From Clostridia bacterium (GTDB lineage: Bacteria; Bacillota; Clostridia; Christensenellales; Aristaeellaceae): a stretch of 32,563 nt of DNA. Location: positions 1-32,563 of the forward strand of contig JAFXVR010000067.1 of the NCBI GenBank assembly GCA_017534885.1, written 5' to 3'. A program made the translations under genes and the position numbers. Every line of letters starts with the position of its first letter. Positions within the stretch are counted from its first letter, which is position 1. Under the pieces are notes generated by a model. It ran no database searches, had not been told where the DNA came from, and saw nothing but the letters and a program-made list of their open reading frames with translations. Below are positions 25,233-32,516 of this stretch, piece after piece.

Positions 25233-26207
25233 TCAGAAGCCCTCCATCGCCGGGTCGCTCAGGTCGTCAAAGTCCGTGTAGGCGGACTCCACCGGATGGG
25301 AAACCTTCGGGACGGGCCGGCCGTCCTTGAGGGCCTGCACCAGGGACATCACCGAGCCGCCCAGATACGGCGTGCACTGCACGATGCAGTTGATCCGCCC
25401 CTGCTTGAGGGCGCTCACCGCTTCCTTCTCCCCGTCCACCGAGATCAGCAGCATATCGGTGCCCGGCTGAATGCCCTGCCGGTCCAGCACGTCCAGGATG
25501 CCCAAGGTCATGGAGTCGTTGTGGGAATAGATGACGTCGAAGCCCTCCGCGCCGTACTGCTCCAGCAGACCCGTGATGACCTCCTCGCCCTTGGAGCGCA
25601 GGAAGTCGCCGGAGACGCTGGCAATGACCGTGAAGCGCGGATCGTCCTGAATCACGTCCATGAAGCCCCGCTGGCGCTCCCGCATGGGAGTGGAATCAAT
25701 GGTGCCGGACACTTCCACAATGTTCAGGTGCTCCGCTTGCAGCGCGTCCGCCTTGCGGATCAGGTATTCCCCCGCCCGCCGGCCCTCAGCGTAAAAGTCC
25801 GCGCCGATATAGGCTGTGTACAGGCTGTCGTCCGCCGTCTCAATCATCCGGTCCACCAGGATGACGGGCACCCCCGCCTGCCGGGCCTCCCGCAGCACGT
25901 TGTCCCAGCCCGTCTCCACAATGGGCGAAAAGACGATCACATCCACCCGGTAGGCGATAAAGGAGCGGATGGCCGCGATCTGCTTCTCCTGCTTCTGGTT
26001 CGCGTTGTCCATCATCAGCCCGAAGCCGTACTGGGCCGCCGCCTGCTCTATGCTTGCCGTGTTGGCCATGCGCCAGGAGCTCTCCGCCCCCAGCTGGGAA
26101 AAGCCCACCACCACCGCGTCTCCGCTTTCTTTCTCCGGAGCGGCGCCGCAGGCCGTCAGCAGAAAGGCCAGGAGCAGGATGAGCGGCAGCCTCCACTTAT
26201 CTTTCAT
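25233..26207 (-). CDS. Lipoprotein sugar-binding protein, YtfQ-like, probable sensor partner
   Basis: A 324-residue lipoprotein (lipobox LLTAC|G near residue 19) of the same family as E. coli YtfQ. The landmarks are close to that family: VGFSQLGAESSWRMANT, QKQEKQIAAIRSFIA, SPIVETGWDNVL, RMIETADDSLY, SGDFLRSKGEEVI and SHNDSMTLGIL. It begins the leftward block, is coupled to the kinase gene, and its own promoter lies next to guaA. Because a second YtfQ-like protein serves the transporter, this one probably reports sugar to the kinase. The longer frame to 26282 is rejected: AGGAGGG precedes the ATG at 26207. Confidence 0.87.
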   Translation of the reverse strand: MKDKWRLPLILLLAFLLTACGAAPEKESGDAVVVGFSQLGAESSWRMANTASIEQAAAQYGFGLMMDNANQKQEKQIAAIRSFIAYRVDVIVFSPIVETGWDNVLREARQAGVPVILVDRMIETADDSLYTAYIGADFYAEGRRAGEYLIRKADALQAEHLNIVEVSGTIDSTPMRERQRGFMDVIQDDPRFTVIASVSGDFLRSKGEEVITGLLEQYGAEGFDVIYSHNDSMTLGILDVLDRQGIQPGTDMLLISVDGEKEAVSALKQGRINCIVQCTPYLGGSVMSLVQALKDGRPVPKVSHPVESAYTDFDDLSDPAMEGF

Positions 26208-26253
26208 ATCAGGGTTCCCTCCTGACTGTGTTTGTGAACCGATCCGTAGCAAA

Positions 26254-26282
26254 AGTATACCATGCGGCAGGCCAAAAGGCAA
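26254..26282 (-). promoter_or_regulatory. Promoter of the binding protein-kinase-regulator block
   Basis: On the minus strand TTGCCT (26282-26277), a 17-bp spacer and TATACT (26259-26254) with TGG before the -10. It diverges from the guaA promoter, the two -35 boxes being 14 bp apart. Confidence 0.65.
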
Positions 26283-26296
26283 TGTTAACCGGGTGA

Positions 26297-26325
26297 TTGA
26301 TTTGCGCCCGGCTTTGTGCTATACT
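26297..26325 (+). promoter_or_regulatory. Promoter of guaA
   Basis: TTGATT (26297-26302), a 17-bp spacer and TATACT (26320-26325), 64 bp before the guaA start. No guanine riboswitch is recognisable in the short leader. Confidence 0.65.
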
Positions 26326-26388
26326 CGCCTTGCCGCGGCGCCGCGGCTCTCCGACGCCAGCCCAGTCCGAGTCATGAGGAGGAAATCT

Positions 26389-27369
26389 ATGCAGAACAAC
26401 AAGCGCCCCGAGAACATGGAACGCATCACCACCCCGGCGCTGGCCCAGGCCTTTATCGATGAGCAGCTGACCGCCCTGCGGGATCAGATCGGCGGCAAAA
26501 AGGTGCTGCTGGCCCTCTCCGGCGGTGTGGATTCCTCCGTGGTCGCCGCGCTGCTCATCAGGGCCGTCGGCAAGCAGCTGGTCTGTGTGCACGTCAACCA
26601 CGGCCTGCTCCGCAAGGGCGAGCCTGAACAGGTGATCCGGGTCTTCCGGGATCAGATGGACGCTAATCTGGTTTACGTGGACGCGGTGGACCGCTTCCTG
26701 GACAAGCTGGCCGGCGTGGCCGAGCCCGAAGAGAAGCGCAAGATCATCGGCGCCGAGTTCATCCGTGTGTTTGAGGAGGAAGCCCGCAAGCAGGAGGGCA
26801 TTGAGTTCCTGGCTCAGGGCACCATCTATCCGGACATCCTCGAGAGCGGCCCAGTCAAGGCGCATCACAACGTGGGCGGCCTGCCCGATGACCTGAAGTT
26901 CAAGCTGGTGGAGCCCCTGAAGTTCCTGTTCAAGGACGAGGTGCGCGTGGTCGGCAAGGCGCTGGGCCTGCCGGACAGCATGGTCTTCCGTCAGCCCTTC
27001 CCCGGCCCCGGTCTGGGCGTGCGCTGCCTTGGCGCCATCACCCGCGACCGCCTGGAGGCCGTGCGCGAGAGCGACGCCATCCTGCGGGAAGAGTTCGCCG
27101 CGGCCGGCCTGGAGGGCAAGGTCTGGCAGTACTTCACCATCGTGCCAGACTTCAAGTCCGTGGGCGTCAAGAACAACCTGCGCAGCTTTGAGTGGCCCGT
27201 GATTCTCCGCGCCGTCAACACCCGCGACGCCATGACCGCCACCGTCGAGGACGTGCCCTTCGCCCTGCTGCAGAAAATCACCGACCGCATCACCCATGAA
27301 GTCCCCGGCGTAAACCGCGTCCTCTTTGACCTGACGCCCAAGCCCACCGGAACGATTGAGTGGGAATAA
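26389..27369 (+). CDS. guaA: GMP synthase, ATP-pyrophosphatase part only
   Basis: Aminates XMP to GMP using ATP. The 326 residues cover the ATP-PPase (SGGVDSS P-loop at 44-50) and the dimerisation domain ending FDLTPKPTGTIEWE. The glutamine amidotransferase domain of about 190 residues that normally precedes them is missing: the ATG at 26389 with AGGAGG upstream and a nearby promoter leaves no room for it. The size equals the separate synthetase subunit of archaeal GMP synthases. Either a separate amidotransferase is encoded elsewhere, or free ammonia is used. The upstream DNA is occupied by the promoter and the divergent lipoprotein gene, so it is not a local frameshift. The 3' end carries the mobile-element junction. 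Confidence 0.93.
   Translation: MQNNKRPENMERITTPALAQAFIDEQLTALRDQIGGKKVLLALSGGVDSSVVAALLIRAVGKQLVCVHVNHGLLRKGEPEQVIRVFRDQMDANLVYVDAVDRFLDKLAGVAEPEEKRKIIGAEFIRVFEEEARKQEGIEFLAQGTIYPDILESGPVKAHHNVGGLPDDLKFKLVEPLKFLFKDEVRVVGKALGLPDSMVFRQPFPGPGLGVRCLGAITRDRLEAVRESDAILREEFAAAGLEGKVWQYFTIVPDFKSVGVKNNLRSFEWPVILRAVNTRDAMTATVEDVPFALLQKITDRITHEVPGVNRVLFDLTPKPTGTIEWE
27358..27365 (+). other. Probable attachment core at the 3' end of guaA
   Basis: GAGTGGGA just before the guaA TAA stop. The 3' end of guaA is a known island insertion site, and an integrase gene with excisionase lies about 800 bp away in the right place. I see no second copy of this motif to the right inside the window, so the other junction is either outside it or lost. 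Confidence 0.5.
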
Positions 27370-27468
27370 AGGCTGAAATCCTGAAACCCGCATAAAATAA
27401 GGGTTTCCGGGCGGTCATCCCTCCAGGTGGCAACAATTTGGCAACAAAAATCCATCATTCCGAAATTG

Positions 27469-27508
27469 AGGGCTAACTGATTTTGTGAAAGTCAGTTAGC
27501 CCTGTTTT
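27469..27508 (+). terminator. Intrinsic terminator downstream of guaA
   Basis: A perfect 12-bp stem, AGGGCTAACTGA (27469-27480) and TCAGTTAGCCCT (27492-27503), with an 11-nt loop and GTTTT. It lies in the 168-bp gap between guaA and the convergent repressor gene and could end both. Confidence 0.75.
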
Positions 27509-27537
27509 GATGCAGATTTTTCGGAAGGATGGAGGTG

Positions 27538-28074
27538 TCATTTGTGATCATCGTCGGCGTGTTCCTGAAGTCCGGCAACGAGGTCGTCCATCAGTCTCTG
27601 GGACGGAACTTTCACCCACCGCCGGGTGGTGTCGCCCTCGGGGAAGTTGTAACGCCACTGATCGTAGGCTTCCTGTGTGATCTCACCTTTCTTCAGAGCG
27701 TTCGCTACCGCCTGCCACTCGTACAGCATCCGATGAATCTCAGCCGCCTGCGGGTTCTCCCGGAGGTTCACACGGAGACATACATCGCCGTCAGCTTCCT
27801 CCACACGGAAGCCGTAGCGGTCCTCCAGCGTGAAAAGGGTGTGCATGAGGCCGACGTAGGAATCGATATCCGGCACCGAGATGGCGTGAGGCGAGACGCA
27901 AAAAATGGATGCCATCTGCGCCGTCAGGTCGGCCTTCGGATTGCGGTCCTCAGACTCATACTGCGCCATGCGCACATCGGCGGAGTTGGCCGGGAAACCC
28001 AGCAGCTGCCCGAGATAACGCTGGGTCATGCCCAGACGCTTGCGAAAGCGGCGGATGCGTTCACCGGTGGCCAT
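27538..28074 (-). CDS. XRE-family repressor of the mobile element
   Basis: A 178-residue regulator with an N-terminal XRE helix-turn-helix (about 5-60: MTQRYLGQLLGFPANSADVRMAQYE, in parts). The rest has no recognised domain; it is acidic and helical. It is transcribed away from the excisionase and integrase genes, the usual position of an element repressor. A TTG precedes the ATG; AAGGAG fits the ATG at 28074. Its promoter overlaps a conserved 10-mer that also appears before the ImmR-like gene. Confidence 0.8.
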   Translation of the reverse strand: MATGERIRRFRKRLGMTQRYLGQLLGFPANSADVRMAQYESEDRNPKADLTAQMASIFCVSPHAISVPDIDSYVGLMHTLFTLEDRYGFRVEEADGDVCLRVNLRENPQAAEIHRMLYEWQAVANALKKGEITQEAYDQWRYNFPEGDTTRRWVKVPSQRLMDDLVAGLQEHADDDHK

Positions 28075-28104
28075 CAAGAATCACTCCTTCGTTTGGATAC
28101 ACAT

Positions 28105-28133
28105 AGTATAGCAGAATTGTTTAGGTTAATCAA
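28105..28133 (-). promoter_or_regulatory. Promoter of the XRE repressor with operator-like 10-mer
   Basis: On the minus strand TTGATT (28133-28128), a 17-bp spacer and TATACT (28110-28105). ATTAACCTAA (minus strand, 28130-28121) starts in the -35 box. The same 10-mer occurs at 30185-30194. Confidence 0.65.
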
Positions 28134-28160
28134 GAAGAATTTGATAACACGGAGGGCATC

Positions 28161-28379
28161 ATGGAAGAAACCCATTTCCTCACTGTGACGGAGGCCGCAC
28201 AGCTCCTCCACATTTCCAAATCACACGCCTACAAGGTGATCCACCGGCTGAATCAGGAGCTCAAAGCACAGGGCGTTCTCACGATTGCCGGAAGGATCAG
28301 CCGAGGTTATCTCCTGGAACGGACAACAGCAGCGCCGAAGCGAAAGGAAGCGGAAGACAATGGCAGTCTACAAGGATGA
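28161..28379 (+). CDS. Excisionase-like helix-turn-helix protein
   Basis: A 72-residue protein with a MerR/excisionase-type helix-turn-helix (TVTEAAQLLHISKSHAYKVI near residues 8-27) and a wing ending in GRISRGYLLER. It overlaps the integrase start by 20 bp, so the two are co-translated. Such small proteins direct the integrase toward excision. CGGAGGG lies 9 bases before the ATG. Confidence 0.85.
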   Translation: MEETHFLTVTEAAQLLHISKSHAYKVIHRLNQELKAQGVLTIAGRISRGYLLERTTAAPKRKEAEDNGSLQG

Positions 28380-29433
28380 AAAGACCAACACCTGGCGCGT
28401 CATCTATCGCTACACGGACTGGACCGGCGAGCAGAAACAGACCTCCAAGCGAGGCTTCACCACCAAACGGGAAGCCCAGGCCTGGGAGCGGGAACAGATG
28501 AGCTCCCTCGGGAATGCGCTGGACATGACCTTTGCCAGCTTTGTGGAGCACTACACAGAAGATGTCAAAAGCCGGCTCAAGGAGAACACCTGGAACACAA
28601 AGGATCACATCATCCGGACAAAACTCGTCCCTTGGTTCGGGAAGCTGAAGATGAATGCCATCACGCCGCAGCTGGTGATGAGCTGGCAGAATGAGATGCT
28701 CCGGGCACGGGACAAGACCGGCAATCCCTATTCCCCGGTCTATCTGCGCACCCTGCAGACCCAGCTCACCGCGATCTTCAACCACGCGGTGAAGTATTAC
28801 GGCCTCCGGGAGAATCCCTGCCACAAGGCCGGGCCGCTGGGCAAGAAGAAGGCGAAGGAAATGCTGTTCTGGACGAAGGAGGAGTACCTGAAGTTCGCCG
28901 ACGCCATGATGGACAAGCCGCGATCCTTCTACGCCTTCGAGCTCCTGTACTGGTGCGGGATGCGGGAGGGTGAGCTGCTGGCGCTGACCCCGGCTGACTT
29001 CGACCTGGAGAAAGGCACGGTGACCATCTCCAAGAGCTATCAGCGGATACACGGCGAGGACATCATCACCAGCCCGAAGACGGAGAAGAGCAACCGCACC
29101 ATCACCATGCCGGACTTCCTGACGGAGGAGATCGACGAATACCTCCATTCCCTGGGGCACATTCATCCGAACGCCCGGATCTTCGCCTTCACCAAGGATT
29201 ATCTCCACCATGAGATGAACCGCGGGGCAAAGCAGGCCGGCGTCAAGCGCATCCGGATCCATGACCTCCGGCACAGCGCCATCAGCCTGCTGATCGACAT
29301 GGGATTCAGCGCCATCGCGATCGCGGACCGGGTGGGCCATGAGAGCATTGATATCACCTACAACTACGCCCATCTCTTCCCTTCCAAGCAGACGGAGATG
29401 GCGGCGAGACTGAACATGGAAAGGGGCGTTTGA
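28360..29433 (+). CDS. int: Tyrosine-family site-specific integrase
   Basis: A 357-residue phage/ICE-type integrase. An N-terminal arm-binding domain (YRYTDWTGEQKQTSKRGFTTKREA, in parts) is followed by a SAM-like core-binding domain (about 58-155) and the catalytic domain. The catalytic residues are R202 (CGMREGE), H301 and R304 (HDLRH), H327 (GHESI) and the nucleophile Y336 (NYAHL); K240 is a candidate lysine. The ATG at 28360 is preceded by AAAGGAAG. Together with the excisionase and repressor it is likely the functional integration module for the guaA site. Confidence 0.94.
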   Translation: MAVYKDEKTNTWRVIYRYTDWTGEQKQTSKRGFTTKREAQAWEREQMSSLGNALDMTFASFVEHYTEDVKSRLKENTWNTKDHIIRTKLVPWFGKLKMNAITPQLVMSWQNEMLRARDKTGNPYSPVYLRTLQTQLTAIFNHAVKYYGLRENPCHKAGPLGKKKAKEMLFWTKEEYLKFADAMMDKPRSFYAFELLYWCGMREGELLALTPADFDLEKGTVTISKSYQRIHGEDIITSPKTEKSNRTITMPDFLTEEIDEYLHSLGHIHPNARIFAFTKDYLHHEMNRGAKQAGVKRIRIHDLRHSAISLLIDMGFSAIAIADRVGHESIDITYNYAHLFPSKQTEMAARLNMERGV

Positions 29434-29434
29434 T

Positions 29435-29761
29435 ATGTCGGCAAAAGTCATGGACGCACATGGGCGGTGGCGCAGTGTGACTGTCGCTTTCCGGGTATCG
29501 CCGGAGGAGGACAGCCAGATCGAGACGCTGGTCAGGCTCAGCGGTCTGACTAAGCAGGATTACATCCTGAACCGTCTGCTGAACCGGGACGTGGTGGTGC
29601 AGGGGAATCCGAGGGTATACAAGGCGCTGCGGGATCAGCTGGCTGCCGTGCTGGTGGAACTGCAGCGGATCGAAGCCGGGGGAAGCATCAGCGACGAACT
29701 GACCGACATCATCCGGATGATCGCCGTCATCATGGGCGGTATGAAGGAGGAAAGAAAATAA
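29435..29761 (+). CDS. MobC-like mobilisation accessory protein
   Basis: A 108-residue protein whose N terminus (TVAFRVSPEEDSQIETLVRLSGLTKQDYI, in parts) resembles the ribbon-helix-helix-like MobC proteins that help a relaxase at oriT. It begins just after the integrase stop. No relaxase gene is present in the window, so transfer would need one in trans or beyond the right edge. AAGGGG lies 9 bases before the ATG. Confidence 0.6.
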   Translation: MSAKVMDAHGRWRSVTVAFRVSPEEDSQIETLVRLSGLTKQDYILNRLLNRDVVVQGNPRVYKALRDQLAAVLVELQRIEAGGSISDELTDIIRMIAVIMGGMKEERK

Positions 29762-30108
29762 ACATCATCTATCACCAGAATGGAGACTATCTGCTGCCGG
29801 ACCTGACGCTGGGTGGTCAGCCGGCAGCACCGTTGACGAAGTATGGCCGGATGCGGATGCGGTTCCTGCAGGAACACAAGCCCGGGCTTTACAGCCATCT
29901 GATCCTGTCCGGAAAGCTGTATCAGCACCTGGCGGAAACGCAGGAAGCGGCACAGACCCGGATAGACCGGATCGTTGCGGAGATGGCGAAGGATGCCGGG
30001 ATCGATGAAGAACTGAAGGCACAGGATCAGATGGCCTGAGTCGGCGCGATGAACGCGATCCGGCAGCAGGCGGAGGAGATCGTAATGGAGGAATTGATCT
30101 ATAGCTGA
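29758..30108 (+). pseudogene. tnpV: Decayed tnpV gene
   Basis: The reading frame encodes a TnpV-like transposon protein (YLLPDLTLGGQP, KYGRMRMRFLQEHKPGLYSHL, SGKLYQHLAE, then MNAIRQQAEEIV, in parts). At the expected start an AGGAGG is followed 7 bases later by ATA (29758-29760) instead of ATG. The stop of the preceding gene overlaps as TAA where ATGA would be expected. A TGA interrupts the frame at 30037-30039 where TnpV proteins have Trp (TGG); the frame then runs on to a TGA at 30106-30108. Both changes are G to A. A TTG at 29833 could still start a shorter peptide, but the gene is most likely dead. Confidence 0.75.
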
Positions 30109-30114
30109 GAAGAT

Positions 30115-30141
30115 GCCCCGTGGCCGGTGTGGTCACGGGGC
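30115..30141 (+). other. Hairpin downstream of tnpV
   Basis: GCCCCGTG (30115-30122) and CACGGGGC (30134-30141) pair perfectly around an 11-nt loop, right after the tnpV frame. There is no T run immediately after it, so termination is uncertain. Confidence 0.5.
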
Positions 30142-30184
30142 TAAATGCATTGATTTCTCGGTTTTGAAGCTACGAAAACATGGA

Positions 30185-30240
30185 ATTAACCTAATTTTGG
30201 TTAAATTATTCTTGACATTCCGGTTTACCTGTGCTACCAT
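30185..30240 (+). promoter_or_regulatory. ImmR promoter with palindromic operator
   Basis: TTGACA (30212-30217), a 17-bp spacer and TACCAT (30235-30240). Just upstream TTAACC and GGTTAA (30187-30203) form a palindrome that includes the 10-mer ATTAACCTAA (30185-30194) shared with the other repressor promoter. AT content rises sharply here. Confidence 0.65.
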
Positions 30241-30263
30241 TGCAGAGGAAAGGAGGGGTCACG

Positions 30264-30632
30264 ATGGCGTACACAAAGTTCGGCGAACTCGTGCGCATCA
30301 TTCGGATCAGACACCATGAAGTAATGGGTGACATGGCAAAGAAACTCGGTCTTAAGCTGCCATTCCTCTCCGCAATTGAAAGCGGGAAAAAGAACGTGCC
30401 GGCGGATCTGATCACGAGAATTGTTGAGTGCTATCACCTCAGTGCAGAAGAAGAACAGGAGTTGATCGAGGCCGCGGAAGAATCAAGGACGCAATACAAG
30501 ATTTCAACCATTGGTGCTGGCATCAGTCAACGCAAAGCTGCTCTGCAGTTTGCTCGATCCTTCGAGAAGATGGATGACGAGACAGCCTTGAGAGTTCTTG
30601 AACTCCTCAGTTCCAAAGAGGATGGTGACTGA
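30264..30632 (+). CDS. XRE-family regulator, ImmR-like
   Basis: A 122-residue regulator with a helix-turn-helix (about 8-60: MGDMAKKLGLKLPFLSAIESGKKNVP, in parts) and an acidic helical C terminus ending in FEKMDDETALRVLELL. It is followed 3 bp later by an ImmA-like protease, the pairing seen in ICEBs1 and some phages where ImmA cleaves ImmR to induce the element. AAGGAGGGG precedes the ATG at 30264. Confidence 0.82.
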   Translation: MAYTKFGELVRIIRIRHHEVMGDMAKKLGLKLPFLSAIESGKKNVPADLITRIVECYHLSAEEEQELIEAAEESRTQYKISTIGAGISQRKAALQFARSFEKMDDETALRVLELLSSKEDGD

Positions 30633-30635
30633 CAT

Positions 30636-31178
30636 ATGGACTACGAAACCAAACCTACGAGCCGGAAAGACATACGGAAATACGCCAAGATCCTCCGGAG
30701 AATCTTTGGAGTTCCGGAATGTGGCCCGTTTCCGGTGCTGGAAGCACTCGAGAAGGTTCGCGATGTCTTCAAGGGCAGTGGGTTCGTTATCGTCGAGGAC
30801 TCTAGGCTGCCAGCTAAGACGATGGCACAGTGTTCTCAGAATGATGAAGGCGGTTACACGATCCAGATCAAGGAATCCGTATATGTGGGAGCCTATGAAA
30901 AGCACATTGGAGCTTTTCTCGGCTTCATCTGCCACGAAATCTGTCATCTATTCCTTTTCTACATTGGTTTCACGCCTGTCCATGCCCGCACCTTCGACGA
31001 CGGGGAACTTCCACGTTACCGTAGCGTTGAGTGGCAATGCAAGGCCCTGACGGGAGAGCTTATGATTCCGTTTGATGAGAGCCATGGCATGAGCGAGGAT
31101 GAAATAGTTAGCAAGTATGGCGTCTCTAAGGCGTTTGCCAAGGTGCGCCGGGGTCAGGAAAGGCGGTGGGGCCATTGA
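30636..31178 (+). CDS. ImmA/IrrE family metallopeptidase
   Basis: A 180-residue zinc protease with the HEICH motif (H100, E101, H104) and a downstream acidic ligand in VEWQCKALTGELMIP (E132), the ImmA/IrrE pattern. It probably cleaves the ImmR-like repressor encoded just upstream. The spacing is 3 bp, so the pair is translationally coupled. What activates it is not visible. The C terminus is basic (FAKVRRGQERRWGH). Confidence 0.85.
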   Translation: MDYETKPTSRKDIRKYAKILRRIFGVPECGPFPVLEALEKVRDVFKGSGFVIVEDSRLPAKTMAQCSQNDEGGYTIQIKESVYVGAYEKHIGAFLGFICHEICHLFLFYIGFTPVHARTFDDGELPRYRSVEWQCKALTGELMIPFDESHGMSEDEIVSKYGVSKAFAKVRRGQERRWGH

Positions 31179-31189
31179 TTGTCAGCAAA

Positions 31190-31234
31190 AAAGTGCTTAA
31201 TGAAGACTGTTGCAGCAGCATTCATAAGCACTTT
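31190..31234. terminator. Hairpin after the ImmA-like gene
   Basis: AAAGTGCTTA (31190-31199) and TAAGCACTTT (31225-31234) are exact complements, and TGAA/TTCA extend the stem inside. It lies 12 bp after the stop. The arms begin and end in A and T runs, which suits termination in either direction, but the loop is large. Confidence 0.5.
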
Positions 31235-31303
31235 GCAGGCAGAAACGTGATAACGTTCCGCGTCGCAAACGTAATGATATCATGTTTCCGCCTCCCGGTC
31301 AAG

Positions 31304-31340
31304 ATTCCGGACGTAATTCCGTCCTGTCCGGGATTGTTTT
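31304..31340 (+). terminator. Second terminator-like hairpin before the DUF4417 gene
   Basis: ATTCCGGAC (31304-31312) pairs with GTCCGGGAT (31326-31334), one G-U, followed by TGTTTT. With the previous hairpin it isolates the DUF4417 gene from the immRA pair. No promoter is clear between it and 31377. Confidence 0.5.
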
Positions 31341-31376
31341 GGTGCCCCATGGACAGGGGCAGAAGGAAACATGATT

Positions 31377-32102
31377 ATGCGCAGAAAGAAAAACCTGAAA
31401 AAACTCTTGAATCTTGGGATACTGGATTACACCAATCTCACCCCGAAGTATGGCGAGCTTGATATGCCATACGTGTATTGTTCCTCAGTCCCAAGAATCG
31501 ACTATCTCGCTACTTACAGTCAACCATCGACCTACTTCCGCACGCCGAATACTGCTGTTAGCTTTTTTGAGTACGATGTATTCTTTGACGGACTATACGG
31601 GCTTTGGAACGGAATCTATTACGGGATTACCGATATACAAGATTTCTACAAGGAGCGATTTCAGGGGGTGAAGCTCTTCATTGCTCCGGATTATTCCAAA
31701 TGTGGAGATGTGCCGGAAGCCGAAAACTACCACCGTCAGTTCCGTTCTAGAATCGTTTCTATCTGGCTCGCAATGGAATTGGATGCTGTGGTTATTCCGC
31801 TCGTATCGCCGGCCAATCGCGTTGAGATGAGGTATATGCTGGATGGTATGCAGGATTGTAGCGTTGTTGCCTTCAACGCAAAAGGTCCAATGGGAGACCC
31901 TGAACAGATGGTGATCTTTCTCGAAGCGATCCGCTATACTGTTGATCACTTGCCAAACCTTCGTTCGATTGTTATCTATTCAGCCTCAGCTGATGTCGAG
32001 AAGGTTAGGAAGTACTTCCAATATGCGGTTGAGGCCGGGATTGACATACAGATTCCCAATAACATGCTACAGTCACGAAATCGTCTGCGGGGAGGTGACT
32101 GA
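31377..32102 (+). CDS. DUF4417 family protein
   Basis: A 241-residue protein of the DUF4417 family, common on phages and mobile elements and without a known function. The landmarks are PKYGELDMPYVY near the N terminus, SFFEYDVFFDGLYGLWN and IAPDYSKCGD in the middle and an ADV-KVRKYF region near the C terminus. It has no membrane segment or signal peptide. Two ATGs (31371, 31377) fit; AAGGA at 31363-31367 is best spaced for 31377. It stops one base before the next gene, so the two are coupled. Confidence 0.72.
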   Translation: MRRKKNLKKLLNLGILDYTNLTPKYGELDMPYVYCSSVPRIDYLATYSQPSTYFRTPNTAVSFFEYDVFFDGLYGLWNGIYYGITDIQDFYKERFQGVKLFIAPDYSKCGDVPEAENYHRQFRSRIVSIWLAMELDAVVIPLVSPANRVEMRYMLDGMQDCSVVAFNAKGPMGDPEQMVIFLEAIRYTVDHLPNLRSIVIYSASADVEKVRKYFQYAVEAGIDIQIPNNMLQSRNRLRGGD

Positions 32103-32103
32103 C

Positions 32104-32427
32104 ATGTCATCTACCAAAGACAGCGGGCTCGGTCATGGCAGTGTAGGCTCTCCGCAAGAGCATTTAGAAGAGCATGTCTACCCAACAAAGGCAGCGAAGA
32201 ATGAAGCACAGGGGACGCAGGGTTCTTTCCCTGGGGGCAGAACGCGGGAAGAATACAGCGCTTTGGCTAGAGATCCAGCGCGTGGCACGAGGGTAGATTA
32301 TAAGGGACAGAAAGAGCGAGGTATTGTGCTGGATTTGGAATCGCATGGGCGAATTGGTAAAGTGATTCGTGACCCTCAGGCGAATAAAGGCGCCGACTTT
32401 ATCGATACGGTCACACATAAGAGATGA
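32104..32427 (+). CDS. Small hydrophilic protein of unknown function
   Basis: A 107-residue protein I do not recognise. It is rich in Gly, Lys, Asp and Glu, with a repeated FPGGRTREEYSAL-type segment in the middle and a C-terminal block GKVIRDPQANKGADFIDTV that could be a small folded domain. No signal peptide, membrane helix or known motif is visible. Its GGAGGTGAC ribosome binding site lies inside the end of the DUF4417 gene and the two start/stop codons are one base apart, so it is expressed with it. A toxin or nuclease tail is possible but unsupported. Confidence 0.6.
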   Translation: MSSTKDSGLGHGSVGSPQEHLEEHVYPTKAAKNEAQGTQGSFPGGRTREEYSALARDPARGTRVDYKGQKERGIVLDLESHGRIGKVIRDPQANKGADFIDTVTHKR

Positions 32428-32475
32428 TTCCAGTGTCAAAACCCCGCTGCATCCCTCGCATAAAGCCGACCCCTG

Positions 32476-32488
32476 TGGTATAATACCA
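32476..32488. promoter_or_regulatory. Palindrome over the -10 box of the partial transposase
   Basis: TGGTAT-A-ATACCA is a perfect 13-bp palindrome containing a TATAAT (32479-32484). The -35 region is poor. It lies about 30 bp before the transposase start. Confidence 0.45.
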
Positions 32489-32516
32489 GTATAGGAACAC
32501 AGAGGGCGGTGATGGG

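Noticed and set aside
27370..27537. tRNA gene at the integration junction
   Set aside because: The hairpin there is a simple 12-bp stem with a T run, not a cloverleaf; the integration target is the guaA end.
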